Of a DNA stretch of 34,380 nt, positions 1 to 8,822 are shown one piece after another; the first letter of the stretch is position 1; each line of letters opens with the position of its first letter. The stretch is taken from IMG/VR virus record IMGVR_UViG_3300043543_000369, positions 1-34,380 of that record, one strand, 5' to 3'. Both the position numbers and the translations under genes were made by a program. A model generated the notes under the pieces. It worked only from the letters and a program-made list of their open reading frames with translations, was not told where the DNA came from and did not search any database. Source of the stretch: a virus.

Positions 1-522
1 GCCCGGCAGCTCGTGGGCCGGGCCGGCTTCACCCGGAGTGACCGGGACGACATCGAGCAGGAACTCGCCCTCAAGCTGCTCAAGCAGCTGTCGGCCTTCG
101 ACCCCGGCGAGGCCCACTGGCACGTCTTCGTCACCACCGTGGTCGAGCGGTACGCCGCCAGCCTCCTCCGCGACAAGCGGGCGGAAAAGCGCGACCACCG
201 GCGGGCCACGTCGCTGCACGTCCTGATCGAGACCGGCGACAACGGCCCGGTCGAGCTGGCCGAAACGGTCGGCCGGCGCGAGCAGGACGCCCGGCTCGGC
301 CGCGACCCCCGCAGCGACGAGGAGCGGGCGCAGCTCGCCGGCGACGTGGCCGACGTGCTGGCCGACCTGCCGGCGGACCTCCGGGACGTGGCCGAGCGGC
401 TCAAGCACGACTCCGTCTCCCAGGTAGCCCGCGACCTCGGCCTGCCGCGCACGACGCTGCTGCGGCGAATGGAACACGTCCGCCGCGCCTTCGAGGGCGC
501 GGGGCTACGGGATTATCTCTGA
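1..522 (+). CDS. RNA polymerase sigma factor, ECF-like (5' end cut by window)
   Basis: The open frame runs from the first base to a TGA at 520-522, so the true start probably lies upstream; the GTG at 13 is only an internal candidate. The N-terminal part (ARQLVGRAGFTRSDRDDIEQEL) looks like sigma-70 region 2, with the helix that contacts the -10 element. The C-terminal part (residues about 120-165 from the GTG: DLPADLRDVAERL, then SVSQVARDLGLPRTTLLRRM) is a region 4 helix-turn-helix that would read a -35 element. The arrangement is that of a short two-domain sigma factor without regions 1 and 3. It lies immediately upstream of a promoter-like sequence that recurs before the portal region (15167), so it may direct phage transcription. 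The fold is clear; the role in the phage is inferred. Confidence 0.75.
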   Translation, partial: ARQLVGRAGFTRSDRDDIEQELALKLLKQLSAFDPGEAHWHVFVTTVVERYAASLLRDKRAEKRDHRRATSLHVLIETGDNGPVELAETVGRREQDARLGRDPRSDEERAQLAGDVADVLADLPADLRDVAERLKHDSVSQVARDLGLPRTTLLRRMEHVRRAFEGAGLRDYL

Positions 523-526
523 GCCC

Positions 527-570
527 TGCGTCAACCCGCCTGCGGACCGGGTAGGTCTACGGGTAGAGGC
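527..570 (+). promoter_or_regulatory. Candidate sigma-specific promoter, copy 1
   Basis: The blocks TGCGTCAAC (527-535) and ACCGGGTAGGTCTACGG (546-562), followed by TAGA and GCC, recur at 15167-15210 with identical spacing; the bases between the blocks differ. The element lies between the sigma gene stop and the first early gene at 594. GTCAAC and GGTCTAC are about 16-18 bp apart, the spacing of an ECF-type -35/-10 pair. The promoter role is inferred from conservation, position and spacing. Confidence 0.55.
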
Positions 571-593
571 CCGTCATTCGGAAGAGGCGCGAC

Positions 594-899
594 ATGACCA
601 AGGAACTCTACCGCTACTCCTTCCCGCCGCACGTCCCGCTCGAGGAGGTCGAGGCCACGCTGCTGTTGGCCATCTGGGGCACGGAGAGCCTGCACGGCGA
701 AGCTCAGGTCCGCCTCGACGCGGCCCATCTCTTGGACCCGGACCGGCGTGCCTGCGTCATCGACGCGGGCACGCCGGTCGGCCGGGACTGCAACCGGCTG
801 TTCGTCGGCTTCATCCGCCGCGAGTTCGGCGCGGACGGTTTCCGCGTCGAGCGCGTCACCGACAAGACCAACCACCAACCCGAGGAGGTCCACGCATGA
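594..899 (+). CDS. Hypothetical phage protein, 101 aa
   Basis: This is the first gene of the replication module. It starts with an ATG preceded by GAAGAGG at a normal distance. The protein begins MTKELYRYSFPPHVPLEEVE and contains LHGEAQVRLDAAHLLDPDRRACVIDAGTPVGRDCNRLFVGFIRREFG. No signal peptide or membrane segment is visible and no family is recognised. The last codons overlap the next gene by 4 bases (ATGA), so the two are probably translationally coupled. Its place before the Sak4-like ATPase suggests an early function, but none can be assigned. Confidence 0.7.
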   Translation: MTKELYRYSFPPHVPLEEVEATLLLAIWGTESLHGEAQVRLDAAHLLDPDRRACVIDAGTPVGRDCNRLFVGFIRREFGADGFRVERVTDKTNHQPEEVHA

Positions 900-1684
900 G
901 CCTCTTGGCCCGCGTCCAGCGGGGCCGCACCCCGAAGCCGCCGCGACTGCTCGTCTACGGCACCGAGGGGATCGGCAAGTCCACCTTCGCGGCCGGCGCG
1001 CCCAGGCCGGTCTTCGTCCAGACCGAGGACGGCCTGGACGAGATCGACTGCGACAAGTTCCCCCTGGCGACCACCTACGACGAGGTCCTAGCCGCGCTGG
1101 CCGGGCTGCGGGCCGAGCCGCACGAGTACGAGACGGTCGTCATCGACAGCCTCGACTGGCTGGAGCGGATGATCTGGGACAAGGTCTGCCAGGAGTCCGG
1201 GGCCAAGAGCATCGAGAAGGCCGACGGCGGCTACGCCAAGGGCTACACGCACGCCCTGACCTACTGGCGCGAGGTCGTCGAGCACCTCAACGCGCTCCGC
1301 AACACGCGCGGCATGGTCGTCGTGCTGATCGCGCACGCCAAGGTCGAGAAGTTCGAGGACCCGGAGTCGTCGCCCTACGACCGCTACTCGCCGCGCCTGC
1401 ACAAGCACGCCAGCGCGCTGGTCAGCGAGTGGTGCGACGCGGTGCTGTTCGCCACGCGGAAGGTCCGCACGCAGACGGAGGACGCCGGATTCGGCCGCAA
1501 GCGCACCATCGCCCACGCGCTAGGCAAGGACGGCGGCGAGCGCGTGCTGCGGACCGTCGGCGGCCCCTCGTGCATCGCCAAGAACCGTTACGGGCTGACC
1601 GAGGACCTGCCCCTGTCGTGGGCTGCCTTCGTCGCGGCCCTTTCCAACCACCAACCCACCCAAGGAGCGAACGAACATGGCTGA
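896..1684 (+). CDS. Phage AAA ATPase, Sak4-like recombination protein
   Basis: A 262-aa protein with a RecA-type P-loop at residues 22-30 (GTEGIGKST), the phrase VFVQTEDGLDEID, and a Walker B-like strand TVVIDSLDWLE around residues 80-90. This pattern is typical of phage nucleotide-binding proteins of the AAA_24/Sak4 group, which promote single-strand annealing and phage recombination. The next gene encodes a DUF669 protein and the one after it RusA, a pairing common in phage recombination modules. It overlaps both neighbours by a few bases (start ATGA with the upstream stop; end overlaps the gene at 1677), as expected in an operon. Confidence 0.8.
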   Translation: MSLLARVQRGRTPKPPRLLVYGTEGIGKSTFAAGAPRPVFVQTEDGLDEIDCDKFPLATTYDEVLAALAGLRAEPHEYETVVIDSLDWLERMIWDKVCQESGAKSIEKADGGYAKGYTHALTYWREVVEHLNALRNTRGMVVVLIAHAKVEKFEDPESSPYDRYSPRLHKHASALVSEWCDAVLFATRKVRTQTEDAGFGRKRTIAHALGKDGGERVLRTVGGPSCIAKNRYGLTEDLPLSWAAFVAALSNHQPTQGANEHG

Positions 1685-2141
1685 CCTCCGTGGCTTCGAC
1701 GCCAACCATGTCGAACCGACCAGCGACTTCGACCCGATCCCCGCCGGCAAGTACCTGGCCGTCATCACCGAGTCGGAGATGAAGCCGAACAAGGCCAACA
1801 CGGGCCACTTCCTCCAGCTCACCTTCCAGATCGTCGAGGGGCCGTACAAGAACCGCTACCTGTGGGCGCGGCTCAACCTCGACAACCCGAACGCGACGGC
1901 GGTGCAGATCGCCCGCGCCGAGTTGTCCGCCATCTGCCGGGCCGTGGGCGTGCTGGCCCCCAACGACTCGGTCGAGCTGCACAATCTGCCCCTGGTCATC
2001 TCCGTGAAGTGCAAGAAGCGCGACGACACCGGCGAGATCACCAACGAAATCAAGGGCTACACGAAGAAGGAAGCCCTGCAGCCCGGGACGGCAGGCACGC
2101 AGCCGTCCGCCAACAGCACGCCGCCGTGGAGGCGCAACTGA
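1677..2141 (+). CDS. DUF669 family phage protein (SSB-like partner)
   Basis: A 154-aa protein starting MADLRGFDANHVEPTSDFDPIPAGKY. The pattern PAGKYLAVITESEMKPNK, then GHFLQLTFQIVEGPYKNR, then LWARLNLDNPN is characteristic of DUF669 proteins, which accompany Sak4-like ATPases and are thought to act as single-stranded DNA-binding partners. The C-terminal tail (PGTAGTQPSANSTPPWRRN) is disordered-looking, as in SSB-type proteins, but is basic rather than acidic. A strong AAGGAG lies before the ATG. The stop overlaps the RusA start (TGATG). Confidence 0.75.
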   Translation: MADLRGFDANHVEPTSDFDPIPAGKYLAVITESEMKPNKANTGHFLQLTFQIVEGPYKNRYLWARLNLDNPNATAVQIARAELSAICRAVGVLAPNDSVELHNLPLVISVKCKKRDDTGEITNEIKGYTKKEALQPGTAGTQPSANSTPPWRRN

Positions 2142-2485
2142 TGTTCGAGGCCGAGCTGCCCTACCCGCCGTCGATCAACCACTACTGGCGGCGGGTGGGG
2201 TTCCGCACCCTGATCAGCCGCGAGGGCCGCCGCTTCCGCCAGCGCGTGCTGGCGATCCTCGCGGCCCGGCGCGTCAACCCGCTCAGCGGACCGCTGGCGG
2301 TGGAGGTCGATGTCTACCCGCCCGACCGCCGGCGGCGCGACATCGATAACGTGCAGAAGGCCCTCCTCGACGCCCTCCAGCACGGGGGCGTCTACGGTGA
2401 CGATAGCCAAGTCGTCCGGCTCGCCATCGTCAAGTGCGACCCCGTCGAGGGCGGGAAAACCGTGGTCCGCATCCGGTGCGTCTGA
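2141..2485 (+). CDS. rusA: RusA-type Holliday junction resolvase
   Basis: A 114-aa protein, within the family's usual 100-140 aa. It opens with the RusA phrase PYPPSINHYWRR and contains LAVEVDVYPPDRRRRDIDNVQKALLDALQ, in which the DIDN motif (about residues 66-69) supplies the acidic metal ligands, followed by VYGDDSQVV with further conserved Asp residues. It would cut branched DNA made during phage replication and recombination. ATG 2141 is chosen because it forms a TGATG overlap with the upstream gene; the frame remains open further upstream but without a better start. Its TGA overlaps the helicase ATG. Confidence 0.88.
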   Translation: MFEAELPYPPSINHYWRRVGFRTLISREGRRFRQRVLAILAARRVNPLSGPLAVEVDVYPPDRRRRDIDNVQKALLDALQHGGVYGDDSQVVRLAIVKCDPVEGGKTVVRIRCV

Positions 2486-4179
2486 TGCTGCTCTTGCGAC
2501 CCTACCAGGAGGCGGCCAAGGCCGCGCTGTACGACCACCTGCGCGTGCGGGACGACAACCCGTGCGTGGTGATCCCCACCGCTGGCGGCAAGACGCCCGT
2601 CATTGCGTCGGTCTGCAAGGACGCCGTGGGCCTGTGGCAGGGCCGCGTGCTGATCCTGGCCCACGTCAAGGAGCTGCTGGAGCAGGCGGCCGACAAGCTC
2701 AACGCGGTCTGCCCCGAGGTCCGCTTCGGCGTCTACTCCGCGGGCCTCAAGCGCCGCAACACCGCGCACCCGGTGATCATCGCCGGCATCCAGTCGGTCT
2801 ACAAGCGGGCCTGCGAGCTGGAGGCGTTCGACCTCGTTGTCATCGACGAGGCGCACATGATCCCGCCCGAAGGCGACGGCATGTACCGGCAGTTCCTGGC
2901 CGACGCCCGCACCATCAACCCGAACCTGCGGATCATCGGCTTCACGGCGACGCCGTTCCGCCTGAAGACCGGGTCGATCTGCACGCCGGACGGGTTCCTC
3001 AACCACGTCTGCTACGAGGTCGGCGTCCGCGAGCTGATCGTGGGCGGCTACCTGTGCCCGCTCATCACCAAGGCCGGGATCAACAAGGCGGATACCAGCC
3101 GGCTGCACGTGCGCAGCGGCGAATACGTCGCCGGCGAGGTCGAGGACCTCATGGACCAGGACGCCCTGGTCGAGGCCGCCTGCGGCGAGACGGTCGGCTA
3201 CACCGGCGACCGCAAGGCGGTGCTGATCTTCGCCAGCGGCATCAAGCACGGCGAGCACATCGTCCGCGTGCTGAAGGAGAAGCACGGCATCACCTGCGGC
3301 TTCGTCACCGGCGAGACGCCGACCGACCAGCGCGACGCGCTGCTCGACCAGTTCCGCGCGGGCCGGCTCAAGTACCTGTGCAACGTCAACGTGCTGACCA
3401 CGGGCTTCGACGCGCCGAACATCGACTGCGTGGCCCCGGTCCGCCCGACGCTCTCGGCCGGCCTCTACTACCAGATGGTCGGCCGGGGCTTCCGCCTGCA
3501 CCCGAGCAAGACCAACTGCCTGGTCTTGGACTTCGGCGGCAACGTGCTGCGGCACGGGCCCGTGGACCAGATCAGGGTCACGGAGCGCGACGCAGGCGGC
3601 GGGCAGGCCCCGGCGAAGGAATGCCCCGAGTGCCATTCGGTCATCGCCGCCGGATACGCTCGCTGCCCGGACTGCGGCTACGAGTTCCCGCCGCCCGAGC
3701 GCCAGAAGCACGACGCCAAGGCGACCGAGGCGGGCATCCTCTCGGGGCAGGTGACGACGACCAAGTACGCCGTGCGGGACGTGTTTTGCAGCGTCCACAC
3801 CAAGCGCGGCGCTGGTCCCGATGCGCCCAGGAGCATGCGCGTCGATTACAAGGTCGGCTGGAACGAGTACAAGTCGGAGTGGGTCTGCTTCGAGCACGAC
3901 GGCTACGCCCGGCAGAAGGCGGTGCAGTGGTGGAGGCGGCGGTCGCACGAGCCGGTGCCGGAGACGGCCGAGGAGGCGGTTGTCCTGGCGCAGGCGGGAC
4001 GCTTGGCCCCCACGCGCGAGATCACTGTCCGCAGCGTCACGGGTGAGGACTACGACCGGATTATCGGCTACGAGCTGGGCGACATCCCGCCGCCGCTGGG
4101 CGACCAGAACCTGCCGGAGGATGCCCTCGACTTCCCCTTCGGTTACAACGCGGTCGCCGCGGAGGAGATTCCGTGGTGA
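2485..4179 (+). CDS. DEAD/DEAH-box superfamily II helicase with zinc ribbon
   Basis: A 564-aa protein. Helicase motifs are visible in order: Q-like start RPYQEAA (5-11), motif I PTAGGKT (31-37), motif II DEAH (121-124), motif III TAT (154-156), motif V VLTTGFDAPNID (about 303-314) and motif VI QMVGRGFR (330-337). A four-cysteine zinc ribbon follows (C380, C383, C394, C397), then a C-terminal domain of unknown type with KVGWNEYKSEWVCFEH. This is the layout of phage replication or recombination helicases related to SSL2/RadD. ATG 2485 is preferred because it overlaps the RusA stop (TGATG). The end overlaps the primase start by 7 bases. Confidence 0.88.
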   Translation: MLLLRPYQEAAKAALYDHLRVRDDNPCVVIPTAGGKTPVIASVCKDAVGLWQGRVLILAHVKELLEQAADKLNAVCPEVRFGVYSAGLKRRNTAHPVIIAGIQSVYKRACELEAFDLVVIDEAHMIPPEGDGMYRQFLADARTINPNLRIIGFTATPFRLKTGSICTPDGFLNHVCYEVGVRELIVGGYLCPLITKAGINKADTSRLHVRSGEYVAGEVEDLMDQDALVEAACGETVGYTGDRKAVLIFASGIKHGEHIVRVLKEKHGITCGFVTGETPTDQRDALLDQFRAGRLKYLCNVNVLTTGFDAPNIDCVAPVRPTLSAGLYYQMVGRGFRLHPSKTNCLVLDFGGNVLRHGPVDQIRVTERDAGGGQAPAKECPECHSVIAAGYARCPDCGYEFPPPERQKHDAKATEAGILSGQVTTTKYAVRDVFCSVHTKRGAGPDAPRSMRVDYKVGWNEYKSEWVCFEHDGYARQKAVQWWRRRSHEPVPETAEEAVVLAQAGRLAPTREITVRSVTGEDYDRIIGYELGDIPPPLGDQNLPEDALDFPFGYNAVAAEEIPW

Positions 4180-6308
4180 CGCCGGGAGAGCTGCTGACCG
4201 CTGCGCTCCGCTATGCCGAGATGGGCTACCGGGTGTTCCCGTGCGCGCCCTCTGGCAAAGCGCCGCTGACCGAACACGGCTTTCTCGACGCGACCGCCGA
4301 TCCCGAGCAGATCGAGCGCTGGTGGACGCAGCACCCCTGCGCCAACATCGGCATCCCCACCGAGGGGCTGGTGGTCATCGACATCGACGGCGGCGGCAAC
4401 CCTTGGCCCGGCGACGATCCCGAGCGGATGCTCGACCTGGCGGCGGGGCCGATGGCACTGACGCCGCGCGGCGGCAGTCATCGCCTGTTCCGGCAGCCGG
4501 CTGGCAAGCACTGGCGCTGCACAGAAGGCCGGCTGGCCCCGAAGGTCGATACGCGGGCCGACGGCGGCTACATCGTGGCCCCGCCGTCCGTGGTCGAGGG
4601 CGGAAAGGCCTACCGCTGGGCACCGGGCCTGGAACTCGACGAGCCGCCCGACCGCTTGCCCGAGCCGCCGCCCTGGTTGGCCCAGGAACTCGACGGGTTG
4701 GCCGCGCCGTCGGCCAACGGAACGCCCACGTTGGCCCACGTCGCGTTCGGCCCGCCCGAGGCGAACACGATCCCGGAGGGCCAACGGAACGCGACCCTGG
4801 CGAAACTGGGCGGGAACATGCGGCGGGTGGGGATGTCCCAGGCCGAAATCGCCGCCGCCCTCCTGCAGACCAACAAGGACCGGTGCGTGCCGCCGCTGCC
4901 GCCCCGCGAGGTCGAGCGAATCGCCGCCAGCATCGCCCGCTACGAGCCGGACCAGGTCGCGGTAGCCTTGGCCGAGAACCACTGGGACCAGATGTATGCC
5001 GAAGCACCGCCGGACGAGGAGGGCGATGCCAAGGACCCCGGACCGATCTCCGATGACCTGCTCCGCGTGCCCGGTTTCATCGACGAGGTGATGACCTACA
5101 CGCTCGACACCGCCCCGTACCCGGAACGGGTCATGGCCTTCTGCGGTGCGCTGGCGCTGCAGGCGGTCCTGGCCGGGCGCAAGGTCCGCGACCCGATGGG
5201 CAACCGGACGAACCTTTACATCCTGGGCCTGGCCAACTCCGGCGTCGGCAAGGACCACGCCCGCAAGGTGAACCAGCGCATCCTCTACGAGGCGGGCCTG
5301 GCCGAGTGCCTGGGCAACAGCTTCGCCAGCGGCGAGGGGATCGAGGACCGCCTGTTCGTCCAGCCCGCCGTCCTCTACCAGGTGGACGAGATCGACGGCC
5401 TGCTGCTGCGCGTCAGCCAGGCCAAGGACGCCCGGCACGAGCAGATCGTGTCGATGCTGCTGCAGATGTACTCCAGCGCCGGCGGCGTCTACGTGATGCG
5501 CGCCAAGGCCGGCCGGGAGCGGACCGTCATCGATCAGCCCTCCCTGTCGATCTTCGGCACCGCCGTGCCCAAGCAGTTCTACGAGGCGCTGTCGCGGCGG
5601 CTCCTGACCAACGGCTTCCTGGCCCGCATGGTCGTCCTCGAATGCCGTCGGCGCGGCACCGGCCGAGAAGACGGCGACCGGCCGTTGCCCGCCTCGATCC
5701 TGGACACCGCCCGCTGGTGGGCCGAGTTCCGGCCCGGTGCAGAGCCCGGCAACCTCAGCGACTGGCACCCCGAGCCGCGCCTCGTTCCGCAGATCGACGA
5801 CGCTAAGGAGCAGTTTCGCAAGCTCCGCGAGCGGGCCGACGAGGCCTACGCGCTGGCCGAGACGCGCAACGACACGGTGGCGATGGCGATCTGGGCGCGG
5901 GCCTACGAGAAGGCCCGCCGCCTGGCGCTGCTCCACGCCTGCAGCGCCAACCACGTCGATCCGGTCATCGGCCCGGAGGCGGTCGCCTGGGCGGGGGCGT
6001 TCGTGGACCACCAGACCCGGCGGATGTTGTTCATGGCCGGCTGCCACGCCAGCGAGAGCGAGTTCGACGCCAAACGGAAGCGGCTGCTGGAGGTGCTGGC
6101 CCAGTGGCGTGAGCAGCACGGCGACGAATGGATGCCGTTCTGGCGGATCAACCGGCGGCTGCCGTGGACCAGCCGCGAACACGAGGAGGTCCGGGCCACG
6201 CTGCTGGAGCAGCGGCTCATCGAGGCCCGCGTGGTGCAGACCCGCGGCCGCCCCGGTGCTGTGTATCGTCTGCTTCCGACCGGCCCGAGCGAGGACGACA
6301 CGTCGTGA
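4173..6308 (+). CDS. Phage prim-pol / DUF3987-like helicase
   Basis: A 711-aa protein starting at GTG 4173 after GGAGGAG. The N-terminal bifunctional primase-polymerase domain (about 1-170) shows the metal-binding DID (D70, D72), GGSHRLF with H103, and DTRADGGYIVAPPS. A short primase C-terminal helical region follows (NATLAKLGGNMRR, about 206-257). The C-terminal half is an ATPase with the P-loop-like GLANSGVGKD (352-361) and a Walker B-like VLYQVDEID (about 400-408). It should prime and unwind phage DNA. Residues around 184-191 (TPTLAHVA) are encoded by a 24-bp repeat that recurs near 9539. It is unlike the smaller prim-pol in the nested element (16942). Confidence 0.82.
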   Translation: MVTPGELLTAALRYAEMGYRVFPCAPSGKAPLTEHGFLDATADPEQIERWWTQHPCANIGIPTEGLVVIDIDGGGNPWPGDDPERMLDLAAGPMALTPRGGSHRLFRQPAGKHWRCTEGRLAPKVDTRADGGYIVAPPSVVEGGKAYRWAPGLELDEPPDRLPEPPPWLAQELDGLAAPSANGTPTLAHVAFGPPEANTIPEGQRNATLAKLGGNMRRVGMSQAEIAAALLQTNKDRCVPPLPPREVERIAASIARYEPDQVAVALAENHWDQMYAEAPPDEEGDAKDPGPISDDLLRVPGFIDEVMTYTLDTAPYPERVMAFCGALALQAVLAGRKVRDPMGNRTNLYILGLANSGVGKDHARKVNQRILYEAGLAECLGNSFASGEGIEDRLFVQPAVLYQVDEIDGLLLRVSQAKDARHEQIVSMLLQMYSSAGGVYVMRAKAGRERTVIDQPSLSIFGTAVPKQFYEALSRRLLTNGFLARMVVLECRRRGTGREDGDRPLPASILDTARWWAEFRPGAEPGNLSDWHPEPRLVPQIDDAKEQFRKLRERADEAYALAETRNDTVAMAIWARAYEKARRLALLHACSANHVDPVIGPEAVAWAGAFVDHQTRRMLFMAGCHASESEFDAKRKRLLEVLAQWREQHGDEWMPFWRINRRLPWTSREHEEVRATLLEQRLIEARVVQTRGRPGAVYRLLPTGPSEDDTS
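4723..4746 (+). repeat. 24-bp coding repeat (PTLAHVA), copy 1
   Basis: The 24-bp sequence CGCCCACG-TTGGCCCACGTCGCGT lies inside the primase gene in the linker after the prim-pol domain. The same 24 bases occur at 9539-9562 and, with two mismatches, at 9608-9631. All three are read in the same frame. Confidence 0.7.
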
Positions 6309-6554
6309 AGGGCTTATTGCGCTTCTTGCTGTTGTTGCGCGGGGCTTCACATACACGAGAGCGGAGGGAGGGGAAACGGCGCGCGAGGGGGGAGCAATAA
6401 CAACAAGAAGTATTCTCTCTCTTTCGTTTCCCCGCCGGCTAGGTACTTCCCGCGCTTATTGCGTTTTTTGCCCGCGGCGGGAACAGCCGCCAAGGTAAGC
6501 AGAGTTTGTTTTTCCTGTCCGAATGTGGTCCGCGAACAGAGAGGGAAAGGGACC
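6309..6554. repeat. Intergenic region with crossed inverted repeats and a direct repeat
   Basis: This 246-bp gap separates the primase from the Dam methylase. CTTCTTGCTGTTGTTGC (6322-6338) is complementary at 15/17 positions to 6394-6410, and GGGGAAAC (6370-6377) is complementary to GTTTCCCC (6426-6433); the two pairings interleave. GCTTATTGCG-TTC/TTTGC-like sequence is repeated directly at 6312-6329 and 6454-6471 (16/18). A short GCGGC/GCCGC hairpin sits near 6475-6491. No open frame has coding character here. The AT-rich stretch and the RBS GAGGGAAAGGG (6541-6551) suggest a promoter/leader or structured RNA upstream of the methylases. Which structure forms cannot be told by eye. Confidence 0.5.
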
Positions 6555-7484
6555 ATGAACCGAACCCCAACGGGGGCCTCGAACAGACCCTCCGCGACGG
6601 CGGCGAGCCTGGAGGTATTCCCGAACCCCCCGCTGAAGTGGTTCGGCGGCAAGACCTACCTCGCCCCGCACATTCACCGGCTCGCCCCCCGGCACGCCTT
6701 CCGAGGCATCCCCTACGGCGGCGCTCTCGGGGAGCTGTGGAGCTGGAGCTACGAGGGTGTCAGCGAAGTCGTCAACGACATTGACCTGCGGCTCACCAAC
6801 TTGTGGCGTTGCCTGCAAAAACCGGCCCTGTTCGAGCAACTCCGGCGGGAACTTGAGCTGACCCCATTCGGCCGCCCGTTCTACGACGCGGCCGCGGCCG
6901 ACATGCAACGGTGGGAACGTCACGAAGTCGAGTGGGCTGCGGAGCTGGACCGCGAGCCGAGCCCTTTCTGGGCGGCCCGCTTCTTCGTCCTCGTGCGGCA
7001 GAGCCGGGGAGGCGACCAGAAGGGCTTCGCGCCCCTATCGGTCAGCCGGGTGAGGCGGGGCGTCAACGAGCAAGCCAGCGCCTGGTGGACGGCCATCGAC
7101 GGGCTGTGGGAGGTCCACCAGCGGCTCGCCCCGGTCGTCGTCGAGCGCCTGCCGGCGTTGGAGTTCATGGCCAAGTACGACGCCCCCGGCGTGTTCTACT
7201 ACCTCGACCCCCCGTACCTGCCCCCGACGCGCACCGCCAGGAAGGTGTACCGGCACGAGATGACCTACGAACAGCACGTCGAGCTGCTCGACTTCCTGCC
7301 ATCGCTGCAAGCGCGGGTCATGCTGTCTGCCTACCGCCATTCGGAGTACGAGACACGGCTGCTGGCGAATGGCTGGCGCTGCGAGGAGATCATCGTCCGG
7401 GACTGCGCCAGCTCGGCCAAGAGCAAGAAGCAGAAGGTCGAGGTGCTGTGGATGAACTATGACGCGGCCGGCGAGCGAACGTGA
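6555..7484 (+). CDS. D12-class N6-adenine DNA methyltransferase (Dam-like)
   Basis: A 309-aa protein. The N-terminal PLKWFGGKTYLAPHI (26-40) is the S-adenosylmethionine-binding motif I of the Dam/D12 class, and VVNDID (72-77) the acidic strand. The catalytic DPPY is at 218-221 in FYYLDPPYLPP. It ends near CEEIIVRD and SKKQKVEVLWMNY, typical of the class. It would methylate adenine in phage DNA, perhaps for protection from host restriction. ATG 6555 after GGGAAAGGGACC is chosen; the frame is open further upstream but through the structured intergenic region. A second methyltransferase follows 42 bp downstream. Confidence 0.88.
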   Translation: MNRTPTGASNRPSATAASLEVFPNPPLKWFGGKTYLAPHIHRLAPRHAFRGIPYGGALGELWSWSYEGVSEVVNDIDLRLTNLWRCLQKPALFEQLRRELELTPFGRPFYDAAAADMQRWERHEVEWAAELDREPSPFWAARFFVLVRQSRGGDQKGFAPLSVSRVRRGVNEQASAWWTAIDGLWEVHQRLAPVVVERLPALEFMAKYDAPGVFYYLDPPYLPPTRTARKVYRHEMTYEQHVELLDFLPSLQARVMLSAYRHSEYETRLLANGWRCEEIIVRDCASSAKSKKQKVEVLWMNYDAAGERT

Positions 7485-7526
7485 GCCTGCCGCGCCGGGA
7501 TTTTCCAGAACAGAGGGGAGGTAACC

Positions 7527-8822
7527 ATGAAAATCGAGCTGTGGAACATTGAGAGGGTGAAGCCGTACCCCAACAACCCGCGCCTCAACGACGACGCCGT
7601 TGAAGGCGTCGCGGCCTCCATCCGCGAGTTCGGGTTCCGCCAGCCCATCGTGGTGGACACCGAGGGCGTCATTGTCGTCGGCCATACGCGCTACAAGGCC
7701 GCGCTGAAGCTCGGGCTGGAGAAGGTGCCGGTCCACGTTGCCACGGACCTGACACCCGAGCAAATCAGGGCCTACCGCATCGCCGACAACAAGAGCGCCG
7801 AGCTGTCGGACTGGGACTACGACCTGCTCCCCATCGAGCTGGGGGAGCTGAAGGCGTGCGACTTCGACCTGGGCCTGCTCGGCTTCGACCAGGACGAGCT
7901 GGCCCGGCTGCTCGACCCCGGCGTCAAGGACGGGCTGACCGACCCCGACGAGGTGCCCGCGCCGCCTGACGAGGCGACCACCCGTCCCGGGGACCTGTGG
8001 CTGCTCGGCGACCACCGGCTGCTGTGCGGCGACAGCGGCAAGCCCGAGGACGTGGACCGGCTCTTGGGCGGCGCGGCCATCCACCTGGTCAACACGGACC
8101 CGCCGTACAACGTGAAGGTCGAGCCGCGCAGTAACAACGCTATCGCCGCCGGCCTCAGCTCCTTCGAGGTCACCCATCACCAGAAGATGGACGTGGTCCG
8201 GCACCCGGAGAAGGCCAAGCCGACCGGCAAGAAGCTGCGGCCCAAGGACCGCCCCCTGGCCAACGATTTCGTCTCCGAGGAAGCGTTCGACCAGATGCTC
8301 CACGCCTGGTTCGGCAACCTCGCCCGCGTGCTGCTGCCGGGACGCGGTTTCTACATCTGGGGCGGCTACGCGAACCTCGGCAACTACCCGCCTGTACTCA
8401 AGGCGCACGGGCTTTACTTTTCCCAAGGCATCGTGTGGGACAAGCAGCATCCGGTGCTGACGAGAAAAGACTTCATGGGTTGCTTTGAGCTCGCGTTCTA
8501 CGGCTGGAAAGAAGGCGCTGCCCACCAGTTCTTCGGGCCGAACAACGCGACTGACCTCTGGCACGTCAAGAAGGTCAACCCCCAAAACATGATCCACTTG
8601 ACTGAGAAGCCCGTCGAGCTGGCCGTGCGGGCGATCCAGTACTCGTCGCGGGCCGGCGAGAACGTGATCGATCTGTTCGGCGGGTCGGGTTCGACGCTGA
8701 TCGCCGCCGAGCAGACGGGCCGCAAGGCGTTCTTGATGGAGCTGGACCCGCTGTACGCAGACGTTATCGTCCAGCGCTTCGAGCAGTTCACGGGCAAGAA
8801 GGCAGAAAGGAGATCGTCGTGA
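7527..8822 (+). CDS. ParB/Srx-type nuclease domain fused to N4/N6 DNA methyltransferase
   Basis: A 431-aa protein. Residues about 1-110 form a ParB-like domain: VKPYPNNPRLN, SIREFGFRQPIVV and GHTRYKAAL (GHTR at 52-55). The rest is a beta-class methyltransferase: DPPYNV at 191-196, then the S-adenosylmethionine-binding DLFGGSGSTLIAAE and LDPLYADVIVQRFEQFTG near the C-terminus. The order DPPY before FxGxG defines the class, which includes N4-cytosine and N6-adenine enzymes. Such ParB-methylase fusions are common in phages and are thought to modify phage DNA. The ATG follows GGGGAGGTAACC, a strong RBS. The stop overlaps the next gene. Confidence 0.88.
   Translation: MKIELWNIERVKPYPNNPRLNDDAVEGVAASIREFGFRQPIVVDTEGVIVVGHTRYKAALKLGLEKVPVHVATDLTPEQIRAYRIADNKSAELSDWDYDLLPIELGELKACDFDLGLLGFDQDELARLLDPGVKDGLTDPDEVPAPPDEATTRPGDLWLLGDHRLLCGDSGKPEDVDRLLGGAAIHLVNTDPPYNVKVEPRSNNAIAAGLSSFEVTHHQKMDVVRHPEKAKPTGKKLRPKDRPLANDFVSEEAFDQMLHAWFGNLARVLLPGRGFYIWGGYANLGNYPPVLKAHGLYFSQGIVWDKQHPVLTRKDFMGCFELAFYGWKEGAAHQFFGPNNATDLWHVKKVNPQNMIHLTEKPVELAVRAIQYSSRAGENVIDLFGGSGSTLIAAEQTGRKAFLMELDPLYADVIVQRFEQFTGKKAERRSS

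Noticed and set aside
4143-6356. A 737-codon minus-strand open frame opposite the primase
   Set aside because: The plus strand encodes clear prim-pol and ATPase motifs. The reverse frame is a GC-driven shadow.
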